Shown in pieces: positions 1 to 8,540 of a stretch of DNA of 64,000 bases; the first letter of the stretch is position 1; every line of letters begins with the position of its first letter. The stretch is from Collinsella sp. GTDB lineage: Bacteria > Actinomycetota > Coriobacteriia > Coriobacteriales > Coriobacteriaceae. Where the stretch lies: the NCBI GenBank assembly GCA_018373675.1, contig JAHAGQ010000002.1:105591-169590 (forward strand), read 5' to 3'. The notes under the pieces are model-generated. The model worked only from the letters and a program-made list of their open reading frames with translations, did no database searches and was not told where the DNA came from. The position numbers were made by a program, and so were the translations under genes.

Positions 1-286
1 GCGTATCGGAGAACGGATCTCGCTCGATGGGCACAAAGTGCTGCTCAAGCTGCTCGGCCAGGGCGCGGCGAAGCTGCGGAGCGGTCTTGAGGTTCTTCTT
101 GGCCGCGGCATCGCGCAGGTCATCGGAGACCTTGATAGCGACCTCGGCGCCCATGTCACCCATTACGAGGGTGTCCTCCAGGTCCTCCCAAAAATCCTCG
201 TCGACCTCACCGCCAAAGTAGAAGACCTCGTTGAGGGCCTCGCGGCTGCGCTCAAGTCTGCGCGAGAGAGCATCGAAGAATCCCAT
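1..286 (-). CDS. ftsY: Signal recognition particle receptor FtsY, N-terminal part (runs off window)
   Basis: This is the first ~95 codons of FtsY, the GTPase receptor that docks SRP-ribosome complexes at the membrane. The visible protein starts MGFFDALSRRLERSREAL and continues through the helical N domain (GEVDEDFWEDLEDTLVMGDM..., then AIKVSDDLRD). The GTPase domain lies beyond base 1. The start codon overlaps the smc stop as TAATG (stop 288-286, start 286-284), so translation is probably coupled to smc. No long acidic or membrane-binding A region precedes the N domain, as in short Gram-positive FtsY proteins. The identification rests on the N-domain pattern and on smc-ftsY adjacency, which is conserved in Gram-positives. 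Confidence 0.9.
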   Translation of the reverse strand, partial: MGFFDALSRRLERSREALNEVFYFGGEVDEDFWEDLEDTLVMGDMGAEVAIKVSDDLRDAAAKKNLKTAPQLRRALAEQLEQHFVPIERDPFSDT

Positions 287-3200
287 TATGCATTCACGAC
301 CTTTCCGGTTTCGCGATCGAGTTTTTGCGAGACGACGCGACTGACGCCGTCGGCTTGCATCGAGACGCCATAGAGGACGTCAGCGTCCTCCATAGTACGG
401 CGCTGATGCGAGATAACCAAGAGCTGCGTATCGGAACGCAGCACATCGAGGGCTCCGATGAGCTTGGACAGGTTAGCGTCATCAAGCGCCGCCTCGACCT
501 CGTCCAGCACATAGAACGGAACCGTACGTGTGCGGTACACGGCAAAAAGCAGGGCGAGCGCCGTCAGACTCTTCTCGCCGCCCGACATGAGCATCATCTT
601 GGTGATGCGCTTGCCGCGCGGCTGCGCCACGACCTCGATACCCGTCTCGGCAGGATGCTCGGGATCGGTCATCTCCAGATGAGCCTGGCCGCCCGGGAAG
701 AGCATAGCGAAGATCTCGCGGAAGTTCGCGTCGACCTTCTCAAACGTCACCAGGAACGCCTTGCGCATCTTGCGATCAATGGCCACCGTGATCTTGGTGA
801 GCGCCTTGCGCGCGCTCTCCAGATCGGCCAGCTGCTCCTCGATGTAGTCGGCGCGGCGCTTGAGCTGCTCGTACTCCTCCATGGCAACTTGGTTAACGGG
901 ACCAAGGTTGTTGATCTGGCGCACAAGCTGGTTGAGTTCGCGCTCGGCGGCATCGCGGTCCGTGGGCACCGGAAGCATGAGCGCTTCCTCGAGCACCGTC
1001 GTGCCATCGGCGGTAATGGCCTTGATGGCAGCCTCGACCTGCACCTCGAGCTTGCCACGCGCGACCTTGAACTCGTTTTGCGCGGCGGAGGCGGTATCGA
1101 CTCGCTCCTTAGCGCGGGCAACCTCTGCCTTGGCATCCTCGATGGTCTTCTTGAGCGAAGCGGAGTCCGCCTCCTCCAGAGAGGCCTGGTCACGCAGGCG
1201 CGCTGCCCAATCCGACGCGCGTTCCAACAGGGCAGAATAGCGTTCGTGCATGGGGTCGACGCGCAGGCGCAGCAGCTCGAGCGAGCGCGAAGCCTGGCGT
1301 GTTCCGCGGATACGACGGTCGATGCCCTCAAGACGATGCTCAAGGTCGGGCACGCGGCCCTTCAGCGAACGCAGGCGCTCGCTCGTCTGGGCCAGGCGCA
1401 CCTTGGCATCGGCGAGCTTACCGGCGGCCTCGGAATCGTCACGGCGAACGCGATCGAGCTCATCGTTGGCCTCGGCAATCTGGAGACCCAGGTCGCTTGC
1501 CTGTGCACGCGCCTCGTCACGCGAACGGGTGAGCTCGTCAACGCGCGGGCGCGCGGCACGAACGGCCTCGGCAGCCTGCTCGCGGCGCTTGGAGATGCGC
1601 ACGCGCTCGACCTCGGCATTGTTGGCGCTTTGCTCCAAGCGGCCGATCTCGGAGAGCAGCGAGCGGCGCTCGCCCTCAAGACGGGCGATCTCACCGGCGG
1701 CATCGCCCTCGGCGGCACGGGCCTCCTCGACGGCAACGTTGGCCTCGACGACTTGGTCCGAAGCATGCTCAAAGATGGCAGCCAGATCGGGTTCCAGGCC
1801 CTCGAGCTCACGGATGCGGCGCTTGCGCTCCAAGGCACCCAAAGCCTCGCCGGCATCAAGCCCCACGCGCACCAGGCCGCCGCAGGCGACGCGGGCGCCA
1901 TCGGGGGTCACGTAAGTCACGCCTTCAACGACCGGCGCCGACAGCGCGGCAGCAAGATCGTCAACGACGTAATAGCCGCCGAGCAGCGCCTCGACGACGG
2001 GACCGTAGCCTGCGCGCACGGACAGACGATCAACCAGACGGGTACCGGAGGCGCCCTCAGCGGCGGTAGAGCCGCTCACGCCGCGCGCCACCAGCAGTGC
2101 CTCGCCCGAGGCCTTCTTTTGGTCCAGAGCCGCACGACCGGCACGCTCAAGCGTGGCGGCGTCATCAAACAGCAGCGCATCGATATCGCCGGCGAGCAAT
2201 TGCTCAACCAGGCCCTCAAGCTCGCGCGGGGCCTCCAGCACGTCGCCCAGACGACCCAAGACATCGTCGCCCAGCGCACCCACCAGACGGCTCACGAGCG
2301 GCGAGCTGTCGGCCATGCGGGCATCGAGTTTCTTTTGGCTGGCAAGCTCCGAGCGCACCTCGGATAACTTGTTGCGTGCCTCGCTCTCACGGGCACGCAG
2401 GTCCTTCAGGGCCGCGCGTGCCGTCTCGGTGGCCTCACGCGCATCGACCTGAGCCTGGCGCGCTTCCTCAAGAGCGCCCTCAAGCTCCTCGGCGCGGTCG
2501 CGACGGCTCTCGAGCGAAGCCATGACCTCCTCGAGCTGCTCGTCGATCTGCTCCAGGCGCGAGGCATACATGTTGTCCTCGACCTCGGCATTGCTCAGCG
2601 AGTCCTTCACCTTGGCGAGCTCGAGCGCGGCGTTGTCGGCCACGCGCTGCACATCGCGTTGCTCACGCGTAAGCTGCGAAATCTGATTGTCGAGCGCCAC
2701 GCGCCGCTCGTGGAGCTCTGCGGCGGCAGGACCAGCGGCGTCAACGTCCTCCTGGGCCTGCATGTGCGCGCCGGTCACTTCCTCAAGCTGCGCACGCGCG
2801 TCCTCGAGCTCCTCGACCACGCGACGACGCTGATGCTCGGAGCTCGAAATCTGCCCGCGCATGTCAGACAGGCGCGACACCATGTTGTGACCCTTTTCCT
2901 CGAGCAGGCGCATGTCGGAGTTAATACGGCCGACCACATCTTGCATATGACGGCGCTGCTCGCCCAGGTCGCCCACAAACAGGCCCTTTTCCTCGAGCAT
3001 GACCTGAAGCTTCTCGAGCTCGCGCTCCTTTTCGCCCAAGCGGTACTGCGCAAGCTCCAGCTCGGCGGCGCCTTCCTTGGAACGGCTCTCCAGGTCGTTC
3101 CACTGCGACTGCAGCGAACGCAGCTCGTCGACGGCTAGCATCTGCGTAAGCTCGTTCGCGCGCGAGGACAGCTCTTTGTACTTGCGCGCGCGATCGACCT

Positions 3201-3822
3201 GACGCTCCAGCGGTCGCAGCTGACGGGCGATTTCCTTATTGATGTCGCGGGCACGCATCAGGTGCTCGTCCATCGACTTAATCTTTTTGAGCGCTCGCTC
3301 CTTGCGGCGCTTGTGCTTGGAAATGCCGGCGGCCTCCTCGATGAGGGCGCGACGCTCCTCGGGGCGGCTCTGCAAAATGGCATCGAGCTTGCCCTGGCTG
3401 ATGATGGAATGTGTATCCTTACCCAGACCCGAGTCGTGCAGGATGTCCTGAATGTCCATCAGGCGGCACGGGCTCGAGTTGATGAGGTACTCGCTCTCGC
3501 CCGAGCGATACATGCGGCGGGTGATGGCGACCTCGTCAAAGTCGACCGGCAGCATATGGTCCGAGTTGTCGAGCACCAGTGTGACCTCGGCGACACCCAC
3601 CGGCTTGCGCGCCGACGAGCCCGAGAAGATGACGTCCTCCATGGCCTGGCCGCGCAGCTGCTTGGCGCTCTGCTCGCCCAGGACCCACAGAATCGAGTCG
3701 GAAATGTTCGATTTTCCCGAGCCATTGGGACCGACGATGACGGTCAGGCCCGGCTCAAACGTCATATGGGCACGGTCGGCAAACGACTTGAACCCTTTGA
3801 GCGTGAGGGACTTGAGATACAC
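286..3822 (-). CDS. smc: Chromosome segregation protein SMC
   Basis: SMC is the ATPase of the condensin-like complex that organises and segregates the chromosome with ScpA/ScpB. The 1178-aa length is typical. Walker A is GPNGSGKS (residues 31-38). Two long coiled-coil arms flank a central hinge (about 500-660, glycine-rich, with VLGRLGDVLEAP and the repeated G motifs). The C-terminal head carries the ABC signature LMSGGEKSLTALALLFAVYR and the Walker B/D-loop region VLDEVEAALDD. The start is GTG with GAGGAA just upstream. It lies 10 bp after rnc and overlaps ftsY. Long antisense ORFs over it are composition artefacts. Confidence 0.98.
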   Translation of the reverse strand: MYLKSLTLKGFKSFADRAHMTFEPGLTVIVGPNGSGKSNISDSILWVLGEQSAKQLRGQAMEDVIFSGSSARKPVGVAEVTLVLDNSDHMLPVDFDEVAITRRMYRSGESEYLINSSPCRLMDIQDILHDSGLGKDTHSIISQGKLDAILQSRPEERRALIEEAAGISKHKRRKERALKKIKSMDEHLMRARDINKEIARQLRPLERQVDRARKYKELSSRANELTQMLAVDELRSLQSQWNDLESRSKEGAAELELAQYRLGEKERELEKLQVMLEEKGLFVGDLGEQRRHMQDVVGRINSDMRLLEEKGHNMVSRLSDMRGQISSSEHQRRRVVEELEDARAQLEEVTGAHMQAQEDVDAAGPAAAELHERRVALDNQISQLTREQRDVQRVADNAALELAKVKDSLSNAEVEDNMYASRLEQIDEQLEEVMASLESRRDRAEELEGALEEARQAQVDAREATETARAALKDLRARESEARNKLSEVRSELASQKKLDARMADSSPLVSRLVGALGDDVLGRLGDVLEAPRELEGLVEQLLAGDIDALLFDDAATLERAGRAALDQKKASGEALLVARGVSGSTAAEGASGTRLVDRLSVRAGYGPVVEALLGGYYVVDDLAAALSAPVVEGVTYVTPDGARVACGGLVRVGLDAGEALGALERKRRIRELEGLEPDLAAIFEHASDQVVEANVAVEEARAAEGDAAGEIARLEGERRSLLSEIGRLEQSANNAEVERVRISKRREQAAEAVRAARPRVDELTRSRDEARAQASDLGLQIAEANDELDRVRRDDSEAAGKLADAKVRLAQTSERLRSLKGRVPDLEHRLEGIDRRIRGTRQASRSLELLRLRVDPMHERYSALLERASDWAARLRDQASLEEADSASLKKTIEDAKAEVARAKERVDTASAAQNEFKVARGKLEVQVEAAIKAITADGTTVLEEALMLPVPTDRDAAERELNQLVRQINNLGPVNQVAMEEYEQLKRRADYIEEQLADLESARKALTKITVAIDRKMRKAFLVTFEKVDANFREIFAMLFPGGQAHLEMTDPEHPAETGIEVVAQPRGKRITKMMLMSGGEKSLTALALLFAVYRTRTVPFYVLDEVEAALDDANLSKLIGALDVLRSDTQLLVISHQRRTMEDADVLYGVSMQADGVSRVVSQKLDRETGKVVNA

Positions 3823-3832
3823 GGTTCCTCGC

Positions 3833-4558
3833 TTAAACGAGCTTCTTGTTCAGAATCACGCCGTTGGTGGTGTAGCCCATGCGATCGAGCGCCTCGAGCG
3901 CGGCAGCTCCCTCGGCTTCCTTCTTAGAGGAGCCGGAGCCGCGACCCTGACGAATACCATCGATCAACACCACGGCGGTAAAGGTGGGCGCATGCGCCGG
4001 GCCCTCGGAGCCAACGAGCTTATACGCTGGGGGCTCGTGACCGTCGGCCTGCACGCACTCCTGCAAAAACGACTTGGGGTTCGCAGGATGCTCGGCACGC
4101 TCGGAAGCCAAATGCGGCTTAAGCGTACGGTGAATGAACTCCGCCGCCGCATCCCAGCCGGCATCCAGGTACAGCGCACCCACGAGCGACTCATAGACGT
4201 TCTCGAGGGCCGAATGCAGGCCGCGCGCACCAGTACCGGTCTCAGAGGCACCAAAGATGATAATGTCGTCGATGCCCAGCTCGTGAGAAACCTCGGACAG
4301 CGTAGCGCCCGAGACAAGCGACACCTTCAGGCGCGTGAGCTTGCCCTCGTCAAACTCCGGATAGGACTCAAACAGGGAGCGTGCGACCACAGCGCCCAAA
4401 ATGGAATCGCCCAAGAACTCAAGGCGCTCATAGCTGGCAGAAACCGGCTGTCCCTCGACTGCCGAGGGATGCGTAAGGGCCGCGCGCAGCAGCACCTTAT
4501 TGTTGAACTCGTGGCCCAGGATTTCCTGGGCGCGCGTAAGTCGGTCGGATAAAGCCAA
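3833..4558 (-). CDS. rnc: Ribonuclease III
   Basis: RNase III cleaves double-stranded RNA in rRNA precursors and regulatory duplexes. The family signature ERLEFLGDSILG is at residues 44-55. The second catalytic acidic cluster is in ALENVYESLVGALYLDAG, and a C-terminal dsRNA-binding domain follows (NPKSFLQECVQA... GSGSSKKEAEGAAALEAL). The length of 241 aa is normal. The start is TTG (4558): a strong AAGGAGG lies 8 bases upstream inside the end of acpP, and no better Met start exists. It sits between acpP and smc, a conserved order. Confidence 0.97.
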   Translation of the reverse strand: MALSDRLTRAQEILGHEFNNKVLLRAALTHPSAVEGQPVSASYERLEFLGDSILGAVVARSLFESYPEFDEGKLTRLKVSLVSGATLSEVSHELGIDDIIIFGASETGTGARGLHSALENVYESLVGALYLDAGWDAAAEFIHRTLKPHLASERAEHPANPKSFLQECVQADGHEPPAYKLVGSEGPAHAPTFTAVVLIDGIRQGRGSGSSKKEAEGAAALEALDRMGYTTNGVILNKKLV

Positions 4559-4561
4559 GAC

Positions 4562-4804
4562 TTAGGCCTCCTTGGCAGCTTCGATAGCGTCGACGGCGTC
4601 GGCGACAGAGTTGAGCGAGAGCAGGGTCTCGTCATCGATCTCGAGGTTGAACTCGTCCTCGATAGCCGTAACCAGCTGCAGGCGCTCGAGCGAGTTGGCA
4701 TCGAGGTCGTCAAAGGTGGTCTCCTCGCTAATTTCGGCAACATCGACGCCCAGAACGTCAGCAGCGACCTCGGCGATCTTGTCGAAGATTTCGGAGCGGT
4801 CCAT
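4562..4804 (-). CDS. acpP: Acyl carrier protein
   Basis: An 80-aa acyl carrier protein that shuttles acyl chains in type II fatty-acid synthesis. The phosphopantetheine attachment serine is Ser38 in the motif DANSLERL; most homologues have DSL, here NSL, which is a common variant. It is acidic and helical as expected. The start is chosen at ATG 4804 because GAGGAAG precedes it by about 7 bases; upstream extensions look non-coding. The neighbours plsX (upstream) and rnc (downstream, 3-bp gap) match the usual lipid/rRNA-processing cluster. Confidence 0.97.
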   Translation of the reverse strand: MDRSEIFDKIAEVAADVLGVDVAEISEETTFDDLDANSLERLQLVTAIEDEFNLEIDDETLLSLNSVADAVDAIEAAKEA

Positions 4805-4928
4805 AGCGCTTCCTCTCATAGTGCATGAATACCAAAAGAATGGTACCGCCCGGGCGGTACCAAGACACGGTTCTGATTCTACCCCACGGCGTGCACCGCG
4901 AAGCACATAACAGCGCTCTAACTCGCTC

Positions 4929-5948
4929 TTATAAAACGATACCATCCATAGAGTTGGCGACATTCTCGACCAGCCCGGCGCGCACGGCTTCGGCCGCCGC
5001 GAGCGTACCGTTTTTGACAGCCTCGACTGAGGTGGCACCATGGCCGATCAGGACCACGCCGCGCAGGCCCAGAAGAATCGCGCCGCCCTTGGCGTCGCCA
5101 GAGAGCTTGGCCTTAATCTCGCGCATCTGCTTTTTAATGAGCAGCGCGGCGATCTTGGTGCCGAGCGAGGCCATAAAGGCGCCCTTGAGCTCCTGCAGCA
5201 AAAACTTGGCAGCGCCCTCAGTGGCCTTGAGCGCAATATTGCCCGACATGCCATCGGCAACGATGACATCGAAGTTACCTGAGGTGAGGTCGGTGCCCTC
5301 GCAGTTACCAACAAAGCCGGGAACGGCGGCCTTCATAGCAGGGAAACAGGCCTTGGTAAAGTTGGAGCCCTTCTCGTCCTCGGTGCCGTTGGCGAGCAGG
5401 CCCACGCGAGGATGCTCGATGCCCAGGACGACGCGGGCATAGGCGCTGCCCATCTGGGCAAAACGCACCATATCGTCAACCTCGACATCGGGGTTGGCAC
5501 CCATGTCGCACAGCACCGTCAGACCGCCGGCGCGATTGGGCAGTGCATTGGTCAGACAGGGGCGCACCGGCTGCTTCTTGTCTTCGGCCTGATACCTAAA
5601 CGGCGTCACGTAGGCGGTGGCAGCGGCGGTCATGGCACCGGTCGAGCCGGCGGAGAAGAACGCATCCGCGTTGCCCTTCTTAATGGCGCGGCAAGAAAGC
5701 ACGATCGACGACTTACGCTTGGTCATCACGGCGCGAATGGGATCGTCATCCATGGCGATAACGTCAGGTGCCTCAAGGGCCTCAACACGTGCATGGGAAG
5801 CTGCAAAGGGATTGACGATTTCGGCGGGGCCAGCTGCCAAGACCTCGATATCGGGATCGGCGGCAAGCGCAGCCTCGATACCATCGAGAACAACCTGAGG
5901 TTTCTCGTCTCCGCCCACAACGTCTACACAAACGCGAACGTTACTCAT
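4929..5948 (-). CDS. plsX: Phosphate acyltransferase PlsX
   Basis: PlsX converts acyl-ACP to acyl-phosphate for glycerol-3-phosphate acylation at the membrane, the first committed step of phospholipid synthesis in Gram-positives. The protein begins with MSNVRVCVDVVGGDE (the family has D-x-MGGD; here V replaces M). It carries conserved stretches CDMGANPDVEVDD, LLANGTEDEKGS, GNCEGTDLTSGNFDVIVADG and GLRGVVLIGHGA. The second Met (5948) is chosen over the Met two codons earlier because AAGGAG is 6 bases from it and only 1 base from the first. It lies between rpmF and acpP. Confidence 0.96.
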   Translation of the reverse strand: MSNVRVCVDVVGGDEKPQVVLDGIEAALAADPDIEVLAAGPAEIVNPFAASHARVEALEAPDVIAMDDDPIRAVMTKRKSSIVLSCRAIKKGNADAFFSAGSTGAMTAAATAYVTPFRYQAEDKKQPVRPCLTNALPNRAGGLTVLCDMGANPDVEVDDMVRFAQMGSAYARVVLGIEHPRVGLLANGTEDEKGSNFTKACFPAMKAAVPGFVGNCEGTDLTSGNFDVIVADGMSGNIALKATEGAAKFLLQELKGAFMASLGTKIAALLIKKQMREIKAKLSGDAKGGAILLGLRGVVLIGHGATSVEAVKNGTLAAAEAVRAGLVENVANSMDGIVL

Positions 5949-6035
5949 ATACATGCTCCTTATACAAAAATGGCCGACTCACTGAGCCGGCCATTGTGGT
6001 TCCATTTGGAACGGCATCGCATCCAGAGTATACCG

Positions 6036-6215
6036 TTACTCGGTAACGATAACCTCGCGGTCCTTGTAGAAACCGCAGCTGGGGCACACGTGGTGCGGAA
6101 GCTTGACAGCGCCGCAACGGGGGCACGTGGACTGAGCCGCAGCCGAGATCTTCATGTTGGCGGAACGACGGGTGTGAGTGCGGATACGACCCTGCTTTTG
6201 TTTAGGTACGGGCAT
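6036..6215 (-). CDS. rpmF: 50S ribosomal protein L32, zinc-binding form
   Basis: A 59-aa ribosomal protein. The N-terminal MPVPKQKQGRIRTHTRRS is the L32 signature. Two CxxC pairs (C31/C34 and C44/C47) form the zinc ribbon, so this is the zinc-containing (C+) paralogue type. It is encoded between yceD and plsX, the classical order. The start at ATG 6215 is preceded by AAGGAAGG. Confidence 0.97.
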   Translation of the reverse strand: MPVPKQKQGRIRTHTRRSANMKISAAAQSTCPRCGAVKLPHHVCPSCGFYKDREVIVTE

Positions 6216-6279
6216 AGTGACCTTCCTTATGAACTATCCAGTGTGGCGATTACGCGCAAGTAGCGATACTACCACAGTT

Positions 6280-6834
6280 TTACTCATCGAGCTTGAGATT
6301 CTTCAATGCTGCAAATGGATTTTCCGTGGCAGCGGCCCATTCTGCCTCTGCCTGGGCGGCGCAATCGCATTGCTCGACGTTGAGATTGCAACCGCAGGTG
6401 GGGCACAGACCACGGCAATCGGGCTTGCAGAGCACCACAAACGGCGTGTCCATAACGACCGCGTCATTGATGGGCTCACCCAGATCGACGATGCGGTCCT
6501 CACCCAGGAGCTCGTAGCCGTCCTCGTAGGCCTCGGGATCCTCGGGCTCCTCAAAGAGGTAGAACTCCTCGATCTCTCCGGCGATATCAAACGAGGCGGG
6601 CTCCAGGCAACGGTCGCACTCACCGGTGGCGTGCGCGCGGACCATGCCCGTGAGCAAGACACCGGTACCGGCATTGGTAAAGACAACGTCGTAGTCGATG
6701 CCGTCCTGAAGCTGGTACTCCTTCTCGCCTACCGTGTAGGTGGCGACATCGACCTTACCGGTCAGCGGATACGAATCTCCAGGAAACTCGAGCTGCTCGG
6801 AAAGATCGACGGTAACGCTCGGGAACTCAGCCAT
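6280..6834 (-). CDS. yceD: YceD/DUF177-family protein
   Basis: Homologue of the DUF177/YceD family, which is almost always paired with rpmF and is implicated in 23S rRNA or ribosome metabolism. Visible features are the motif CDRCLEPASFDIAGEIEE in the centre and a Cys cluster CKPDCRGLCPTCG near the C-terminus that could bind a metal. The start at ATG 6834 overlaps the upstream stop as TAATG, which suggests translational coupling. This gives 184 aa; an extension to an earlier Met would overlap the upstream gene more and lacks a ribosome site. Confidence 0.9.
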   Translation of the reverse strand: MAEFPSVTVDLSEQLEFPGDSYPLTGKVDVATYTVGEKEYQLQDGIDYDVVFTNAGTGVLLTGMVRAHATGECDRCLEPASFDIAGEIEEFYLFEEPEDPEAYEDGYELLGEDRIVDLGEPINDAVVMDTPFVVLCKPDCRGLCPTCGCNLNVEQCDCAAQAEAEWAAATENPFAALKNLKLDE

Positions 6835-7331
6835 TACCACTGACCATTCTGTTGGGCGGCACCCTCGTTGAGCTGCTGACGGCAACGGGTAACGGTGCCG
6901 GTCAGACTCTTGAGGTTCTCCTCCAGGTGCGTAAAGACCTGCTCTGCGTAGTCCTCGGCAGCATAACGCGTCTCGCGCTCGTACTGCTGGGCACGATCGC
7001 GGATGTCGTCGGCCTGCTGCTGCGCAAGACGGACGATCTCCTGCTCACCGGCAATGGTGAGGGCCTGCTGCTGAGCGTCGGCGATGATGGAATCGGCCTG
7101 AGCGGCGGCGGAAGCCATAAGCTCCTCGCGCTCCTTAAGGATACGGCGGGACTTCTGCCACTCCTCGGGATAGCTCATGCGGATCTCGTCGAGGATGTTG
7201 AAGAACACGTCGGCGTCGATGACCTTGAACTGAGCGTTCTTGCCGAAAGGCGGCTTGGCTTCCTCGATCAGCCCTTCGAGCTCATCGACCAAGCTGACGA
7301 TCCTATCGCCAGGAAAATTCTCGCCCGGCAT
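6834..7331 (-). CDS. Coiled-coil protein of unknown function, DivIVA/ATPase-subunit-B-like
   Basis: A 165-aa soluble, strongly helical protein rich in Gln, Ala and Glu, with no membrane segment. Residues about 1-60 form a short globular part (RIVSLVDELEGLIEEAKPPF, VIDADVFFNILDEIRMSYPEEW). A long coiled coil follows (REELMASAAAQADSIIADA, then AQQQADDIRDRAQQYERETR). The pattern resembles DivIVA-type or F0-subunit-b-like coiled coils often annotated in this position in actinobacteria. The function is not known. The start is ATG 7331, with AAAGGAG 5 bases upstream. It is translationally coupled to yceD and may act with it in ribosome or envelope processes (inference). Confidence 0.75.
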   Translation of the reverse strand: MPGENFPGDRIVSLVDELEGLIEEAKPPFGKNAQFKVIDADVFFNILDEIRMSYPEEWQKSRRILKEREELMASAAAQADSIIADAQQQALTIAGEQEIVRLAQQQADDIRDRAQQYERETRYAAEDYAEQVFTHLEENLKSLTGTVTRCRQQLNEGAAQQNGQW

Positions 7332-7399
7332 CCGGTCTCCTTTCATAGGTAACATATCATCGTGCTAGTTTACCACATGCCACCAGGCAATAAAAAACG

Positions 7400-7897
7400 T
7401 CACGAAAAGCGATGTCTGAGCGCTTCAACCACGTTGGGTGGGACAAACGTCGATACATCGCTGCCGAGCGAGGCGATCTGGCGAACGACCGAGCTCGAGA
7501 TATAGCCGTACTGCGGCGCACTCATGACAAAGATGGACTCCAGCTCGTTATCCAAGCGGTAGTTGAGGTCGGCCTGCTGCAGCTCGTACTCAAAGTCAGT
7601 CATGGCGCGCAGACCCTTGACCACGGCCCCCGCCCCCTGATCACGAGCGAAGTCGACCAAGAGGCCAGTAAAGGGCAGGACCTCGACGCCATCGATATCA
7701 CCGAGTGCCTCACGGGCCAGCGCCACGCGTTCATCGAGCGTAAACGTGGTGCCCACACCGTTTTTGCCCTGCGACTCGGCAACGGCCACGATCACACTGG
7801 GAAAAATGCGGCGGGCGCGGCGGATGACGTCGATATGGCCAAACGTGATGGGATCGAAGGTACCCGGAACGATGACGCGGTTAATGGTGTCACTCAT
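7400..7897 (-). CDS. coaD: Phosphopantetheine adenylyltransferase
   Basis: CoaD transfers AMP from ATP to 4'-phosphopantetheine in coenzyme A synthesis. The nucleotidyltransferase motif TFDPITFGHIDVI is at residues 13-25 (T-x-G-H at 18-21). ISSSVVRQIASLG near the C-terminus corresponds to the family ISSTxxR motif. The length is 165 aa, as expected. ATG 7897 overlaps the rsmD stop as ATGAGTGA. The rsmD-coaD pairing is widespread. Confidence 0.96.
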   Translation of the reverse strand: MSDTINRVIVPGTFDPITFGHIDVIRRARRIFPSVIVAVAESQGKNGVGTTFTLDERVALAREALGDIDGVEVLPFTGLLVDFARDQGAGAVVKGLRAMTDFEYELQQADLNYRLDNELESIFVMSAPQYGYISSSVVRQIASLGSDVSTFVPPNVVEALRHRFS

Positions 7898-8540
7898 GGG
7901 CATCCCCCTGAAACGTCGTGCCGTCGCTGTCATCGGCATCGGTGGCGGTATCGTCATCCTCGCCCTCGCCGACCCAACGGAGCAGGTCGACCGAGGTGAT
8001 GCCATAGCGTTTCTCACGCACGGTTACAAAGCCGGCAGGATGTGCACCCGCGTCGGCGGCAGCATGCTCAAACAGAGCATAGGCACCCGGGGTGAGCAGA
8101 CCCTGCTGGGCCAGGTTCTGCAGCAGCTCGTCGACCGGCTTGGCACCAAAAGCATAGGGCGGGTCGAGCAAGACCAGATCGAAGGGGCCGCCCGGCACGC
8201 GGCCGCGCGAAGCGCTCGCAAGGACATCGCCCGTGACCACGCGCCAACGCGCACGGTCACGGCAGAGCGACTCGATATTCTTGGTAATGAGCCGCGCGGC
8301 GTTGCGATCGATCTCAAACGTCGTGAGCGAGCGGGCCCCACGAGAGAGCATCTCTAACCCTAAGGCACCGGAGCCGCCAAAGGCGTCCAACACACGAACC
8401 TCGTCCAAATCGAAATCGAATGCCGACATGACCATAGATGCGCACGCCTCGCGCACGCGATCAGTCGTGGGGCGGGTGACATCGCGACCACGGGGCTCCT
8501 CGATCTTACGACCGCGCCATTCGCCGCCGATGATTCTCAT
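7890..8540 (-). CDS. rsmD: 16S rRNA (guanine966-N2)-methyltransferase RsmD
   Basis: An SAM-dependent methyltransferase of 16S rRNA. RIIGGEWRGRKI at the N-terminus is the RsmD signature. LDAFGGSGALGLEMLSRGA (51-69) is the SAM-binding motif I, and DPPY (126-129) is the catalytic motif IV. The 216-aa length includes an acidic C-terminal tail (GEGEDDDTATDADDSDG), slightly longer than usual. It overlaps the recG stop by 4 bp and coaD by 8 bp. Confidence 0.95.
   Translation of the reverse strand: MRIIGGEWRGRKIEEPRGRDVTRPTTDRVREACASMVMSAFDFDLDEVRVLDAFGGSGALGLEMLSRGARSLTTFEIDRNAARLITKNIESLCRDRARWRVVTGDVLASASRGRVPGGPFDLVLLDPPYAFGAKPVDELLQNLAQQGLLTPGAYALFEHAAADAGAHPAGFVTVREKRYGITSVDLLRWVGEGEDDDTATDADDSDGTTFQGDAHE

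Noticed and set aside
325..2367. 680-aa open frame antisense to smc
   Set aside because: Smc is clearly coding with full motifs on the other strand; the antisense frame has no family features and reflects high GC and codon bias. The same applies to the long antisense frames over recG, fakA, infB, nusA, leuS and guaB.
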